The position numbers and the translations under genes are program-made. Source: JBDSLU01 sp963844435 (GTDB lineage Bacteria; Acidobacteriota; Vicinamibacteria; Vicinamibacterales; Vicinamibacteraceae). Taken from it: DNA of 64,000 bases. The DNA lies in the NCBI GenBank assembly GCA_963844435.1, contig CAWJOG010000002.1, positions 372,001 through 436,000 of the forward strand. Direction: 5' to 3'. Below, piece after piece: positions 19,650 through 28,340 of this stretch; the first letter of the stretch is position 1; the number at the start of each line of letters is the position of its first letter. A model generated the notes under the pieces. It saw only the letters and a program-made list of their open reading frames with translations, was not told where the DNA came from and did no database searches.

Positions 19650-20320
19650 GAGTGCTCTCCGACCAGGTGTTCGATGCCGTGGACGAACTCCCGTAGCTCG
19701 TCGCGCACGCAGGCAGCCGCATCCGAAACCGGCATCCAGCGGCGCCGACGAAACTTCGCCTCGCCCCAGTGATCGAGCACATCGGTGACGCGCATCAGGT
19801 ACACATCGACCCGACAGGAGCCATTGCCGTTCACATGCAGATAGCGACCGAGCGGCTTCCGAGCGACCACGCCCCGCAGGCCAGCCTCCTCTTCGGCTTC
19901 GCGGATCGCCGCGTCGCGCGGTCGCTCACCTTCATCGACCCAACCCTTGGGGACAATCCAACGCTTCCCGCCGCTGGTCGTCACCAACGCGACCTCGAGA
20001 CGATCCCTGCGGACGCGATAGGGAATCACCGCTGCTTTTCGGTCTGCCCGCGCCACCCGTCCTCCAATTGTGAGTGAGGTCCGGTCGATGCGGTCAACGC
20101 CGTCCGCGTTGCCGACCGCCACTGCCGGAGCTCCGTCCCCGTGGCCCTCCGGACCGACCTCCGTCAGTCCGACACGTTGATCCGCACGTAGAGCCTCATC
20201 GTCGCGCTGCTTGAGTAGTCGCAGCGTGTCGCGGATCACCTCGCTGGCTGTCTGATAGAGGCCGGTGCGAACCTTCTCGTTGACGAGCTCGTCGAGCTCC
20301 GGCGTCAGCGAAACGTTCAT
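19646..20320 (-). CDS. Ribbon-helix-helix (ParD-like) domain fused to Nudix hydrolase
   Basis: Residues 1-45 match a ParD/CopG-type ribbon-helix-helix antitoxin (MNVSLTPELDELVNEKVRTG, then TASEVIRDTLRLLKQRDD). After a Gly/Asp-rich linker of about 40 residues comes a Nudix hydrolase with a complete Nudix box, GWVDEGERPRDAAIREAEEE, and the flanking pattern KAAVIPYRV, RWIVPKGW and WGEAKFRRRRWMPV typical of diphosphoinositol-polyphosphate/diadenosine-polyphosphate phosphohydrolases. Start ATG 20320 fits the RHH domain; a TTG at 20347 is the alternative. Downstream coupling to the CHAD gene suggests that the Nudix activity acts on polyphosphate-related or nucleotide-polyphosphate substrates. No ParE toxin lies nearby. 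The fusion could be DNA-binding and autoregulatory. Confidence 0.85.
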   Translation of the reverse strand: MNVSLTPELDELVNEKVRTGLYQTASEVIRDTLRLLKQRDDEALRADQRVGLTEVGPEGHGDGAPAVAVGNADGVDRIDRTSLTIGGRVARADRKAAVIPYRVRRDRLEVALVTTSGGKRWIVPKGWVDEGERPRDAAIREAEEEAGLRGVVARKPLGRYLHVNGNGSCRVDVYLMRVTDVLDHWGEAKFRRRRWMPVSDAAACVRDELREFVHGIEHLVGEHS

Positions 20321-20496
20321 GGGTCGACAACGTGACGATGATAACAAGGCCTAGCGACAGATGTCGAAGCCTTTTATCGCGTCACATCGCCGTCTGATCA
20401 TCGGCAATCGACCGCTGAGCCCTCGGAGCATGAAGGTGGAATGCGGCGCTACTCGGGAGAGCTCTGATCGGTCGCGGCGGCGGCGCTCCTGCGGGC

Positions 20497-21647
20497 TCAC
20501 TCGTTCATGTGCACCACTTTGGCCGGCGGGAATCCATTGAAGTGCGTGCTGCTGGCCGCCGAGTAGGCGCCCATGTTCGGCGCATAGAGCGAGATCCCCG
20601 AGCTCCAAATCGGGAAGCTGTTCAGCCAGGCTGATGGTGTCGAGGGCATCGCATGTCGGGCCGAACACCGAGCAGATCTGCGTCGGCCCTTTCGCGAAGC
20701 TCTTCAGCGGGTACTGGCAGTGGTCGAAAATCACGCCGCTGAACGTGTGATAGACGCCATCGTCGACGTAGTAACAGAGCTTGCCGCCGCGAATGGCCTT
20801 GCCGATGATCTTCACCACCGCCGTGGCGCTCGACGCCACCAGGAACCGGCCGGGCTCCGCGAGAATCTCGACAGGCGGGGGGAACAGCCTGTCGAGTTCC
20901 GGATTGATGGCCTCCGCCAGCTTCTGGAAGGCCGGCACGGTTTCGTCGTAGTGCGCCGGGAAGCCGCCGCCGATGTCCAGGAGCTTGAGGTCGAACCCGC
21001 GCGCCTTGGCCTCGGAGAAGACGCTCGCGGCAGAGATGCAGGGCCTGTATGTAGTTCTGGATGTTCGTGCACTGACTCCCGACATGGAAGCTCAAGCCCT
21101 CGACTTCGAGCTTGTTGTTGTGCGCGAAGGCGATGAGATCGACCGCTTCGCCGGGGAGCGCCCCGAACTTGCTCGAGAGCTCGACCATCGAGCCGGTGTT
21201 GGGCACGCGCAGCCGCAGCACGAGCCCGGCTCGTGGCGCGTGCCTGGCGATTTTGATCACTTCCTCGTGGTTGTCGTAGGTGACGAGGGGCTTGTAGCGA
21301 TCCAGCTGAACCAGCGTCTCGTTGGCCTTGATGGGGTTGGCGTAGATGATCCGATCCCAGATGAAAGCCTGCCGCTCCTCCTCCGCCAGGTCGGTCACGT
21401 TTTCGTGCACGGCCAGGAACTCGGCAACGCTCGCGACGTCGAAGCTCGCGCCGGCCTTGTAGAAGGTCCTGATGATCTCCGGCGCGGAGTTGGCCTTGAC
21501 GGCGTAGTACGCCTGGACACGTGGAAGGTGTTTGCGGAATTGCGCGTAGTTCTCCCGCAACGCCTCGTGATCGACGATCACGAGGGGCGTGCCGTGCGTT
21601 TCCGCCAGCCCGAGGAGCGTTCCTTCGTCCACGTCAGTCGCCCTCAC
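20497..21647 (-). CDS. Group IV (ornithine-type) PLP decarboxylase; two frameshifts
   Basis: A type III-fold decarboxylase of about 380 residues. The PLP lysine lies in AYYAVKANS near residue 50, then FDVASVAEF, GLSFHVGSQ, LLDIGGGFPAHYDE, EILAEPGRFLVASSATAV and the catalytic-Cys motif FGPTCDALDTIS, which favours ornithine over diaminopimelate decarboxylase. The frame breaks near 21030 and again near 20598, where four Cs on the plus strand should be three; the corrected C-terminus is LELGISLYAPNMGAYSAASS to VVHMNE. The start overlaps the homospermidine synthase stop by 14 bp. It should make putrescine from ornithine, feeding the gene before it. Lysine or a carboxy-polyamine remain possible substrates. 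Confidence 0.87.
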
Positions 21648-23094
21648 TGATCAGGAAATTCTTGAATTGCCAGGGATCCGACTGGTCGAGCTGAGGCCGA
21701 TTGAACGTTGGGAACGCGTTCGTATAGTGCTTCAGCGGCGTCCAGTCCGACGACAGCGACAGGAACTTGCCCAGGTAGGGCTTGCTGATGTCGAGGATGA
21801 AGTCGTGCGGCAGATCGTCGGGTGCGCACACTCCGCGGCGCGGGTTCTCGAGCATCCACATGCAGGCGGCCACCACCGAGATGGCGACCTGCATCGTCGT
21901 CGCGTTCTGATGAGGGACCAGGCGGCGGGACTCCTCGATGTCGAGATCCGTTCCGCACCACCACGACTGATAGGGGTGGCCCATCACCAGCGCCCCCAGA
22001 ATGTCGGCGCCGCTCGTGATCTCATCGGTCATGATGCGGATGCGGGGCTGCAGCACGTAGTCGCGACCGCGCAGCTCGTGGAGTGAGACGATGGCGCAGT
22101 CAGAGGGACAGTATGCGTAGTGTACCGTGGGCCGGTACACAGCCTTGCCGTCCTGCCACACCGTCAGCTTCTCGGTAATCGTGAAGGCCTCGCCGTGGCG
22201 CACCACCATGCCGATGACGTGGTGGGCCGGCGGGACCCAGGTCGATACAAACGTGTTCATCCCCATGCGTGCCAGACAGATCTGGCTCCGGGGGCCGTCG
22301 GCGTGCTCGTAGGCGAGTAGAGGCAGCTCTTTCTCGTGAGTGCCCCAGCCCATTTCGGCCGTGGTCGTGCCCTCCTCGCGGAAGCCTTCGACGCTCCAGG
22401 TGTTCACGAACTCGTCGACTTCCTTGGGCTTGTCGGTGACCTGGGTGTCGCGCTCGCTGCAATGAATGACCTTGACGCCGAGCTGGTGAGCCAGGTGGTT
22501 GAACTCCCTCGCTGCGGCATGGTGGGCGATGCGCTCGGCCGCTGCCCCGTCGAATTTCCGATCGGCCAGCGCCCGTTCGGCGATGTCGAGCAGCGCCTGC
22601 TTGGTGAAGTGGCTGATCAGCCCGGGGTTCGCCCCATGCTCGAGCACGGCGGTCGGCCCCGGCTCCGTCCATGACGCCACCATCCGGCGCAGATTCATGT
22701 GGCGCCAGTAGAGCGTGCGCTCGGTCGGGTGGAGGTTTTCCCCTCCCGCGTAGGGATCCCAGAGCTCCACCGACGTGTTGATGTAGAGGACGCCGGTATC
22801 GTGGCACCACTGCACGATCTCGCAGCAGTCGATGTTCCAGGCCAGATCGATGAGGAGGTCGCCGGCCGACAGATGTTCGCCGAGCAGCGCGCCCATGTTC
22901 TCAGGCGTGACTTGGTTCTTGACAAACGTCATGCCCTGTTCGATCCACGGCGCGAGGATCTTCTCGTCGGGCTCGAAGTCCATGATCGTGACCCGCCGCG
23001 GATCGACGGCGATGTGCCGCATGAGAATCGGCAGCGTGCACCGTGCGACGGCGCCGAAACCGACGAACAGGATGCGCTGGGTGAACGTCTTCAT
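21634..23094 (-). CDS. hss: Homospermidine synthase
   Basis: A 486-residue NAD-dependent enzyme of the saccharopine-dehydrogenase-like fold. The start ATG 23094 has GGAGG seven bases upstream. The Rossmann motif is RILFVGFGAVARCTLPIL; bacterial Hss hallmarks follow: NMGALLGEHLSAGDLLIDLA, YINTSVELWDPYAGG, EHGANPGLISHFTKQAL, EMGWGTHEKELP, HGEAFTITEKLTVWQ and HPYQSWWCGTDLD. It condenses two putrescines (or putrescine and spermidine) to sym-homospermidine. Neighbours argA upstream and the decarboxylase downstream supply ornithine and putrescine, giving a self-contained pathway. Confidence 0.93.
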   Translation of the reverse strand: MKTFTQRILFVGFGAVARCTLPILMRHIAVDPRRVTIMDFEPDEKILAPWIEQGMTFVKNQVTPENMGALLGEHLSAGDLLIDLAWNIDCCEIVQWCHDTGVLYINTSVELWDPYAGGENLHPTERTLYWRHMNLRRMVASWTEPGPTAVLEHGANPGLISHFTKQALLDIAERALADRKFDGAAAERIAHHAAAREFNHLAHQLGVKVIHCSERDTQVTDKPKEVDEFVNTWSVEGFREEGTTTAEMGWGTHEKELPLLAYEHADGPRSQICLARMGMNTFVSTWVPPAHHVIGMVVRHGEAFTITEKLTVWQDGKAVYRPTVHYAYCPSDCAIVSLHELRGRDYVLQPRIRIMTDEITSGADILGALVMGHPYQSWWCGTDLDIEESRRLVPHQNATTMQVAISVVAACMWMLENPRRGVCAPDDLPHDFILDISKPYLGKFLSLSSDWTPLKHYTNAFPTFNRPQLDQSDPWQFKNFLISEGD

Positions 23095-23129
23095 TCTGCC
23101 TCCGCTGTCTACCTGCGACGCCATCGTCG

Positions 23130-24410
23130 CTACGTGAGCTTCTTCACCAGGACCTTGGAGTTGCGGCCGCTCTGCTCGTATCGCTCACGGCGCTCGGGTG
23201 GCAGGTCGTCTGGCCTGCCTTCGACAAAACCACCTTTGGATTGAAAGTACGTGAACGCCTGGGTGGAAAGCACCAGAAGCTCGCGCAGGCCCAGCTCGCG
23301 CGCCCGGTTCTCCACGAACTGAATCAGCTTGCGGCCGATGCCCTCGTTCTCGTGCGACGAGCTGACGTACAGACACGCCAGCTCGCCTTGATTCTGCTCG
23401 GGATACACATGCAACGCGACGCAGGCCACTGGGTTCCTGTCGATCTCGAAGATGTAGTAGTCCCCGAGGTGCCGTTCAATCATGCCCTTCGTGCGCCGAA
23501 CCAATTCGTCGGCTTCGACCGCCTGCCGGGTGAGCAGGCTGATGGCGCGCACGTCCTTCTTCTTCGCCGCCCGGATGTGTTCGTACTCGTTCGCATAAAT
23601 CAGCGTGCCAAGGCCGTGGTTGGAGAACACCTCTCCCAGCAGGCCTTCGTCGAGCGTGCCGTTGATGACGTGCACGCGAGGTACGCCAGCGTGCCCGGCG
23701 GCGGCGGCATGCTGCGCCTTCGCCAGCATCTCCGCGGCGAATCCCGCGGCATCGTGCTGAACGAGGCGCGCCAGCTCCTCCACCAGCATCTGGCGGATGA
23801 GATGCCCGTGATGGATCAGGCCGTCCTGAGACGTGACGAAGATCAACTTGATCGCCTTGAGCTGCGCGGCAACCGCCACGGCCACACGGCCGGCGTTCAC
23901 GCGATAGGTCTTGCCCTCGCCGTCGAAGCCGAGCGGTGGGATGACGGGGACGACGCCCTGCGCCAGAAGGGACTGGAGCAGTTCCACGTCGACGCGCTCC
24001 ACCTTTCCGGTGAACTGCTGGTCCACGCCTTGGAGGATGCCCACGGGATGGGCGACGATCACGTTCGTGCACGCGGCGCGCAGGTCGTTCGCCGAGAGGC
24101 CTTCGAGAATCTCGTGCGTCAGGCGGTTTGCCGCCGTGAGCGCCAGGTCCAGTGTCGCCGCGTCGGTGACCCCTGTGCCGTCGAGATCCGAGGCCGTGAC
24201 ATGACGCTCGTTGGCGAGCGACCGGATCTGCTCAGCCGCGCCGTGCACGAGCACGACGCGAATGCTGAGCGACCAGAGAAGAGCGACGTCGAGGAGCAGC
24301 GTCCCGAAATTGTCATCGGTGACGATTCCACCGTCAACCGCCAGGATGAACGTCTTCTCGCGAAACTGCGGCACGTACTGGAGGATGCCCCGCAAGTCGG
24401 TCAGCTTCAT
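23130..24410 (-). CDS. argA: Amino-acid N-acetyltransferase (N-acetylglutamate synthase)
   Basis: A 426-residue fusion of an N-acetylglutamate-kinase-like domain (about 1-290: KTFILAVDGGIVTDDNF, RVVLVHGAAEQI, VPVIPPLGFDGEG, VHVINGTLDEGLL) and a GNAT acetyltransferase (about 295-426: LACLYVSSSHENEGIGRKLI with the acetyl-CoA loop). This is the classical ArgA layout and length. It catalyses the first step of arginine synthesis, acetyl-CoA plus glutamate. Being first in the argA-hss-decarboxylase run suggests that ornithine supply is co-expressed with homospermidine synthesis. No ArgR box or clear ribosome site could be recognised upstream. Confidence 0.92.
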   Translation of the reverse strand: MKLTDLRGILQYVPQFREKTFILAVDGGIVTDDNFGTLLLDVALLWSLSIRVVLVHGAAEQIRSLANERHVTASDLDGTGVTDAATLDLALTAANRLTHEILEGLSANDLRAACTNVIVAHPVGILQGVDQQFTGKVERVDVELLQSLLAQGVVPVIPPLGFDGEGKTYRVNAGRVAVAVAAQLKAIKLIFVTSQDGLIHHGHLIRQMLVEELARLVQHDAAGFAAEMLAKAQHAAAAGHAGVPRVHVINGTLDEGLLGEVFSNHGLGTLIYANEYEHIRAAKKKDVRAISLLTRQAVEADELVRRTKGMIERHLGDYYIFEIDRNPVACVALHVYPEQNQGELACLYVSSSHENEGIGRKLIQFVENRARELGLRELLVLSTQAFTYFQSKGGFVEGRPDDLPPERRERYEQSGRNSKVLVKKLT

Positions 24411-24777
24411 AATTCGACGACAGTCTTGTCGACATCAGCGTATGCGGCGCGCTCCCGTCCGTGTCACGTACGGTGGCGTGGCGGTATCACAACCGAGTAA
24501 CGTAACTTGGACCTCGCGCAAAGGCCAGTCACAACCGCTCGGGCATCACGCAGCCGGGCGACGAGGACGAGACCGAGCGGGCCATCGAAGCCGGCGAGCG
24601 AGTGGCGCCCGCTCGGAAGATCTCCACGGCTCTCAACGTAGATCGAGAAATCGGCCCGAGTCTACGACAGCTGCTCAGGGTCTCGTAGACCGGCGATCCG
24701 AGTTTCGCGGCCCACCCTGCCTGGTCGAGGCACGTCTGGGCGATTTCCTGGCGATTTCATCTGGACCAGAATGGGTC
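24411..24777. other. Gene-free stretch between argA and the Crp-like gene
   Basis: Divergent promoter region of 367 bp. No ORF with family resemblance is visible; the frame upstream of ATG 24778 is open but reads as non-coding. An imperfect dyad around GTCGAC lies at about 24425-24440, near where an argA promoter would be. No confident -35/-10 pair was found. Confidence 0.4.
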
Positions 24778-25374
24778 ATGGCGGACAGCCACTCGCCGTT
24801 CGACGTGCTGGAGGCATACCTCCGTGCTCGCGCATCCTTCTCAGCGGAGGAGCTCGCATTCGTGCGGACGATGTTCCGACCCCGGAGCCTGGCGGCGGGG
24901 GACTTCCTCCAGCGTGCTGGCGACGTGGCGCGCCATGCGGCGTTCGTCGCGCGCGGCTGTCTGCGCAGTTACGTCATCGACGGGAAGGGCAAGGAGCACG
25001 TCGTCCAGTTCGCACCTGAGCAATGGTGGCTCGCGGACGCGATCAGCCTGGACACCGGCACCCCGTCTCAGTATTTCTTCGCCGCGATCGAGGATTCCGA
25101 TCTGTTGCTGATCGATGCACCGGCGCACCAGCAGATCGTCGACCGCGTCCCAGGCTACTCGGCGGCGATGCGCACAGGCCTTCAGAAGCATGCCGCGACC
25201 AAGGATCTGCGAATCGTGAAGGCACTGAGCGCAACCGCGGCGGAGCGCTACCTGGACTTCATGAGCACGTTTCCGACAGTCGCGCAGCGCGTGCCGCAGT
25301 GGATGGTGGCGTCCTACCTGGGTGTCTCGCCGGAGACCATCAGCCGCATCCGCAAAGACCTGTCGCGGAAGTAG
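24778..25374 (+). CDS. Crp/Fnr-family transcriptional regulator
   Basis: A 198-residue protein. A cyclic-nucleotide-binding-like beta barrel spans about residues 25-130 (RSLAAGDFLQRAGDVARHAAFVARGCLRSYVI, EQWWLADAISLDTGTPSQYF), and a short C-terminal helix-turn-helix is seen in QWMVASYLGVSPETISRIRKDL. The length and the WWLAD segment fit the small Crp-like group, often without a known cNMP ligand, that regulates neighbouring stress or polyketide-cyclase-like genes. The ATG at 24778 was chosen because upstream sequence lacks domain similarity. It probably controls the SnoaL-like gene 94 bp downstream. Confidence 0.85.
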   Translation: MADSHSPFDVLEAYLRARASFSAEELAFVRTMFRPRSLAAGDFLQRAGDVARHAAFVARGCLRSYVIDGKGKEHVVQFAPEQWWLADAISLDTGTPSQYFFAAIEDSDLLLIDAPAHQQIVDRVPGYSAAMRTGLQKHAATKDLRIVKALSATAAERYLDFMSTFPTVAQRVPQWMVASYLGVSPETISRIRKDLSRK

Positions 25375-25467
25375 ATCCGCGGCGCGCTTCCGCGCGACTT
25401 CGCTTCTTGATCCAGATCAATGGCTGGCGCCGCATCCAGCCACTAACGTGTGTGGCGGAGGACAACC

Positions 25468-26031
25468 ATGATCACCACACGTCAGACAGCCTGTTGTAAA
25501 GGAAGGCCGGCTGCGGCGGCCACAATCGCGCTTCTTGCCGTCGCGGTCGCCGCGAACGTCGCCGCGCAGCAGTGGATGCGGACCGGAGCAACCACGACCG
25601 AACAGAACAAGGCCGTGGCACTTCGTTGGAGCCAGGAGCTGTGGAGCAAGGGCCATCTCGCGGTGGCCGACGAGATCGTCGCGCCCGACTACGTACGCCA
25701 CGATCCGGGCGATCCATTTCCGGCGCGGGGTCCGGGAGACGTGAAGCGGATTGTCGGGATGCTGCGGTCGATGCTGCCCGACCTTCGCATCAGCGTGGAC
25801 GCCATGATCGCCGAAGGCGATTTCGTCGTCAGCCGCTACACCGCGACCGCGACCGACACCGTTGGCTACATGGGCATGCCGCCGACCGGAAAGGCCGTGC
25901 GAACGCCGGCGATTCAGATCTTCCGGTTCTCGAACGGCAAGATTGTCGAGAGCTGGGCCGCGCGCGATGATCTCGGTACGTTGCGACAATTGGGACAGCT
26001 GCCGGCGCGGGGTGGCGCCGCCCAACGCTGA
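25468..26031 (+). CDS. SnoaL-like ester cyclase/NTF2-fold protein, secreted
   Basis: GGAGGA seven bases before ATG 25468 fixes the start. A hydrophobic signal segment (ATIALLAVAVAANVAAQQ) precedes an NTF2-like domain: NKAVALRWSQELWSKGHLAVADEIVAPDYVRHDPG, MLRSMLPDLRISVDAMIAEGDFVVSRYTATATDT, GKAVRTPAIQIFRFSNGKIVESWAARDDLG. This is the SnoaL polyketide-cyclase family (PF07366 type). Most family members outside antibiotic clusters have no known substrate. It lies downstream of the Crp-like regulator on the same strand. Confidence 0.85.
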   Translation: MITTRQTACCKGRPAAAATIALLAVAVAANVAAQQWMRTGATTTEQNKAVALRWSQELWSKGHLAVADEIVAPDYVRHDPGDPFPARGPGDVKRIVGMLRSMLPDLRISVDAMIAEGDFVVSRYTATATDTVGYMGMPPTGKAVRTPAIQIFRFSNGKIVESWAARDDLGTLRQLGQLPARGGAAQR

Positions 26032-26073
26032 CATGCTGCAATGAGTGACGGACGCGGCGTCGGGAGGAAAGGC

Positions 26074-26769
26074 ATGGCACTCGAGGTCATCGGTGCGGGG
26101 TTTTCGCGCACTGCGACTTTTTCGCTCAAGTTCGCACTCGAACACCTGGGCTTCGGGCCCTGTCACCACTTTGCTGAGATCTTCGCTGGGGGGCAACGCA
26201 AGGTGTCGCAGTGGCTCGACGTGATTGCCGGCCGGCCTGACTGGGATGCGGTCTTCGACGGCTTCCATGCCACCGTCGATACGCCGGCCTGCAATTACTG
26301 GCGCGAACTGGCCGAATACTACCCGGAGGCGAAAGTCGTACTCACCGTACGTAACGCCGACAGCTGGTTCGATTCGGCCAGCGAGACGATCTTTTCCGAC
26401 AGGCTGCAGGGCTCGCTGTCCGGTTCGCCGATGGGTGCCTTGATGGGAGCCGCGATCCTCGAGGTGAGCGGCGGCCCCATCACCGACCGCGCGTTCATGA
26501 CCAGTTGGTACCTGCGGAGAAACCAGGAGGTGATCGATACCCTGCCGCCCGGGCGGTTGCTGGTGTTTTCGCCGCAGGATGGCTGGGGGCCGCTCTGCGC
26601 GTTCCTCGAGGTACCCGTGCCCACGTGTCCGTTCCCCTGCGTGAACAGCCGCGACGAGCTCACGCAGGCGTCGGACGAGAATTTCGGCCTGCCGGCCGAT
26701 CCCGAGGTCGGCATGCGCGTGGCCCGCGAATATATCGATCGACTGAAGGCCAGGGCGTTCGCAGGCTAG
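26074..26769 (+). CDS. Sulfotransferase family protein
   Basis: A 231-residue P-loop protein of the Sulfotransfer_4 type. The 5'-phosphosulfate-binding loop is VIGAGFSRTATFSLKFALEHLG, followed by HFAEIF, DAVFDGFHATVDTPACNYW, the strand YPEAKVVLTVRNADSWFDS (3'-phosphate-binding Arg and Ser) and the C-terminal W-G-P-L-C-A-F-L segment. ATG 26074 has GGGAGGAAAGG immediately upstream and is preferred over ATG 26041. Acceptors of this group are unknown. It follows the SnoaL-like gene by about 40 bp. Confidence 0.87.
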   Translation: MALEVIGAGFSRTATFSLKFALEHLGFGPCHHFAEIFAGGQRKVSQWLDVIAGRPDWDAVFDGFHATVDTPACNYWRELAEYYPEAKVVLTVRNADSWFDSASETIFSDRLQGSLSGSPMGALMGAAILEVSGGPITDRAFMTSWYLRRNQEVIDTLPPGRLLVFSPQDGWGPLCAFLEVPVPTCPFPCVNSRDELTQASDENFGLPADPEVGMRVAREYIDRLKARAFAG

Positions 26770-27055
26770 CGTCGTTTCCACGGGCTGTCCGCTCGACGGC
26801 GGCCGCACCTGCGAGCTGACGCTGCCGGCCGGCGTCCCCGCAAAGGTTTCTGGTCGACGACGTCGCGCTGTTCGACTCCTGGAAGGTCGTGGTGGCCGGC
26901 TGCAAGAACATCGCGGCGGCTCCGTTCACTGATTGACACCTGTGGCCGGGCCCGTCCGGGCTCTCACGGTGTCTCAGTACCACGGAGCCTGATCGATGCC
27001 CTCCCCAGCGCTGACTACCAACCGTCATGCGGCACGACGTCCCAGGATGCCCATC
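26770..27055. other. Intergenic stretch with a short gene-like remnant
   Basis: Between the sulfotransferase and DUF4349 genes. One frame reads FLVDDVALFDSWKVVVAGC and a few more residues, ending in a stop near 26936. It looks like the 3' tail of a lost gene but is too short to assign. Confidence 0.3.
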
Positions 27056-27988
27056 ATGAACAGACACGCGTTGACGCTCGTAATCGTGCTCGTTTCAGCG
27101 GGCTGCGGGTCCAACAAGGCAACCGCTGACCGGGACGTCGGCATCGCGTCCCAGGGGATGGCGTTCACGGCTTCTGCGTCGCCGCAGGCTCCCGCCATGC
27201 ATTTCGCCGGCGCTGCCGTGGGGGTGCCACAAAGCCCCAGTCGACCGGGCCCGGGCGTGCCTGTCGATCCGGTCTCGTATCTCGCCTATGCCTACGGGAT
27301 GAGCCTCGAACTCCCAGGCGATCGACTCATCGGCGTGATGGACGGACACGCGGCGGCGTGCCGCGACGCGGGCCTCCGCGTGTGCCAACTGGTCGCGTCG
27401 AGGCGTGATGGCGACCCTCAGGACACGCTGAGCGGTTCACTCTCGCTGCGCGCCGAGCCTCAGTGGCTGCAGCGTTTCATGAAGAGCGTGCAGAGCGATG
27501 CGATCGGCGCCGCGGGACGCGTGACGTCGCAATCGACGACCACCGAGGACCTGACCCGCGTGATCGTCGATACCGAGGCGACGCTCCGCGCCAAGCGCGC
27601 CCTGCGCGACCGGCTGCAACAGCTGCTCGCGACGCGGCCGGGCTCCCTGGCGGACTTGCTGGGTGTCGAACGGGAGCTGTCGCGCGTCCAGGCAGAGATC
27701 GACTCGACCGAATCCAACCTCACCGCCATGCGGACACGTGTCGCGATGTCCGCCCTGACGATCGAGTACGGGTCGAGCGCTCGCGTGGTGGCGGGCGGCA
27801 CGTTCGAGCCGTTGCGGCTCGCCTTCGCGGACTTCATCGTCGCCGTCGTGGAAAGCACGGTGACCCTCGTCACCGTCGTGGGCGCGCTGCTGCCCTGGGT
27901 CGTCGTCGGGACGATGGCGGTGTGGCTGCTGATCCGTCGCCGCCGGCGCGCTCGCCGCACGACGAGCCCGGAGCCGCCGACGAAGTAG
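27056..27988 (+). CDS. DUF4349 lipoprotein
   Basis: ATG 27056 gives a lipoprotein signal (MNRHALTLVIVLVSAGCGSN) with lipobox VSAGC. The DUF4349 core follows: YAYGMSLELPGDRL, HAAACRDAGLRVCQLVAS, SLSLRAEPQWLQRFM, VTSQSTTTEDLTRVIVDTEATLRAKRALRDRLQQLLA, LLGVERELSRVQAEIDSTES (a coiled coil) and MSALTIEYG. One C-terminal transmembrane helix (VVGALLPWVVVGTMAVWLLI) and a basic tail complete it. Function unknown; the fold is probably envelope-spanning. ATG 26996 and 27047 are alternative starts without better ribosome sites. Confidence 0.85.
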   Translation: MNRHALTLVIVLVSAGCGSNKATADRDVGIASQGMAFTASASPQAPAMHFAGAAVGVPQSPSRPGPGVPVDPVSYLAYAYGMSLELPGDRLIGVMDGHAAACRDAGLRVCQLVASRRDGDPQDTLSGSLSLRAEPQWLQRFMKSVQSDAIGAAGRVTSQSTTTEDLTRVIVDTEATLRAKRALRDRLQQLLATRPGSLADLLGVERELSRVQAEIDSTESNLTAMRTRVAMSALTIEYGSSARVVAGGTFEPLRLAFADFIVAVVESTVTLVTVVGALLPWVVVGTMAVWLLIRRRRRARRTTSPEPPTK

Positions 27989-28340
27989 TCAGCCTCCGCG
28001 GCGAGCGTCTCCGATGCCGAGCCTTACCCGTGCCCCGGGAAGTCGGAGTGTGAAGAACGGCTTACCGGACAATCAGTGGTTGAGGTCAAGTCGGTGACCG
28101 AAGCGACCTGCCAGACGCGCGAGCTGCGCCACGACTTCACTCGCTACGTGGTCGCGGTCGACATGACGCCGGAAGAAGCCAAACAGGCCGACGTGGTGGC
28201 CAATCCGCGCGCCTGTCGGATGTTCTGAAGCGTGCAGGAGCCAACCCCGAAGGGACGATTGCCGCAACTGGCTCGTCATCGCGACAGGCCTGCCACGACT
28301 GCCTTCATCGCTCGTCTGGCTGTGGAGACCGTGCATCCCC
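27989..28340. other. Intergenic stretch with an open frame after the DUF4349 stop
   Basis: The frame following the DUF4349 stop stays open for 79 codons to a TGA at 28226-28228 and includes a plausible segment, ATCQTRELRHDFTRYVVAVD. It has no ATG near its beginning and no recognised family. It may be a remnant or chance. The rest of the stretch appears non-coding. Confidence 0.3.

Noticed and set aside
19646..20320. Type II ParDE toxin-antitoxin module
   Set aside because: The RHH domain is fused to Nudix and no ParE-like gene is adjacent in any frame.
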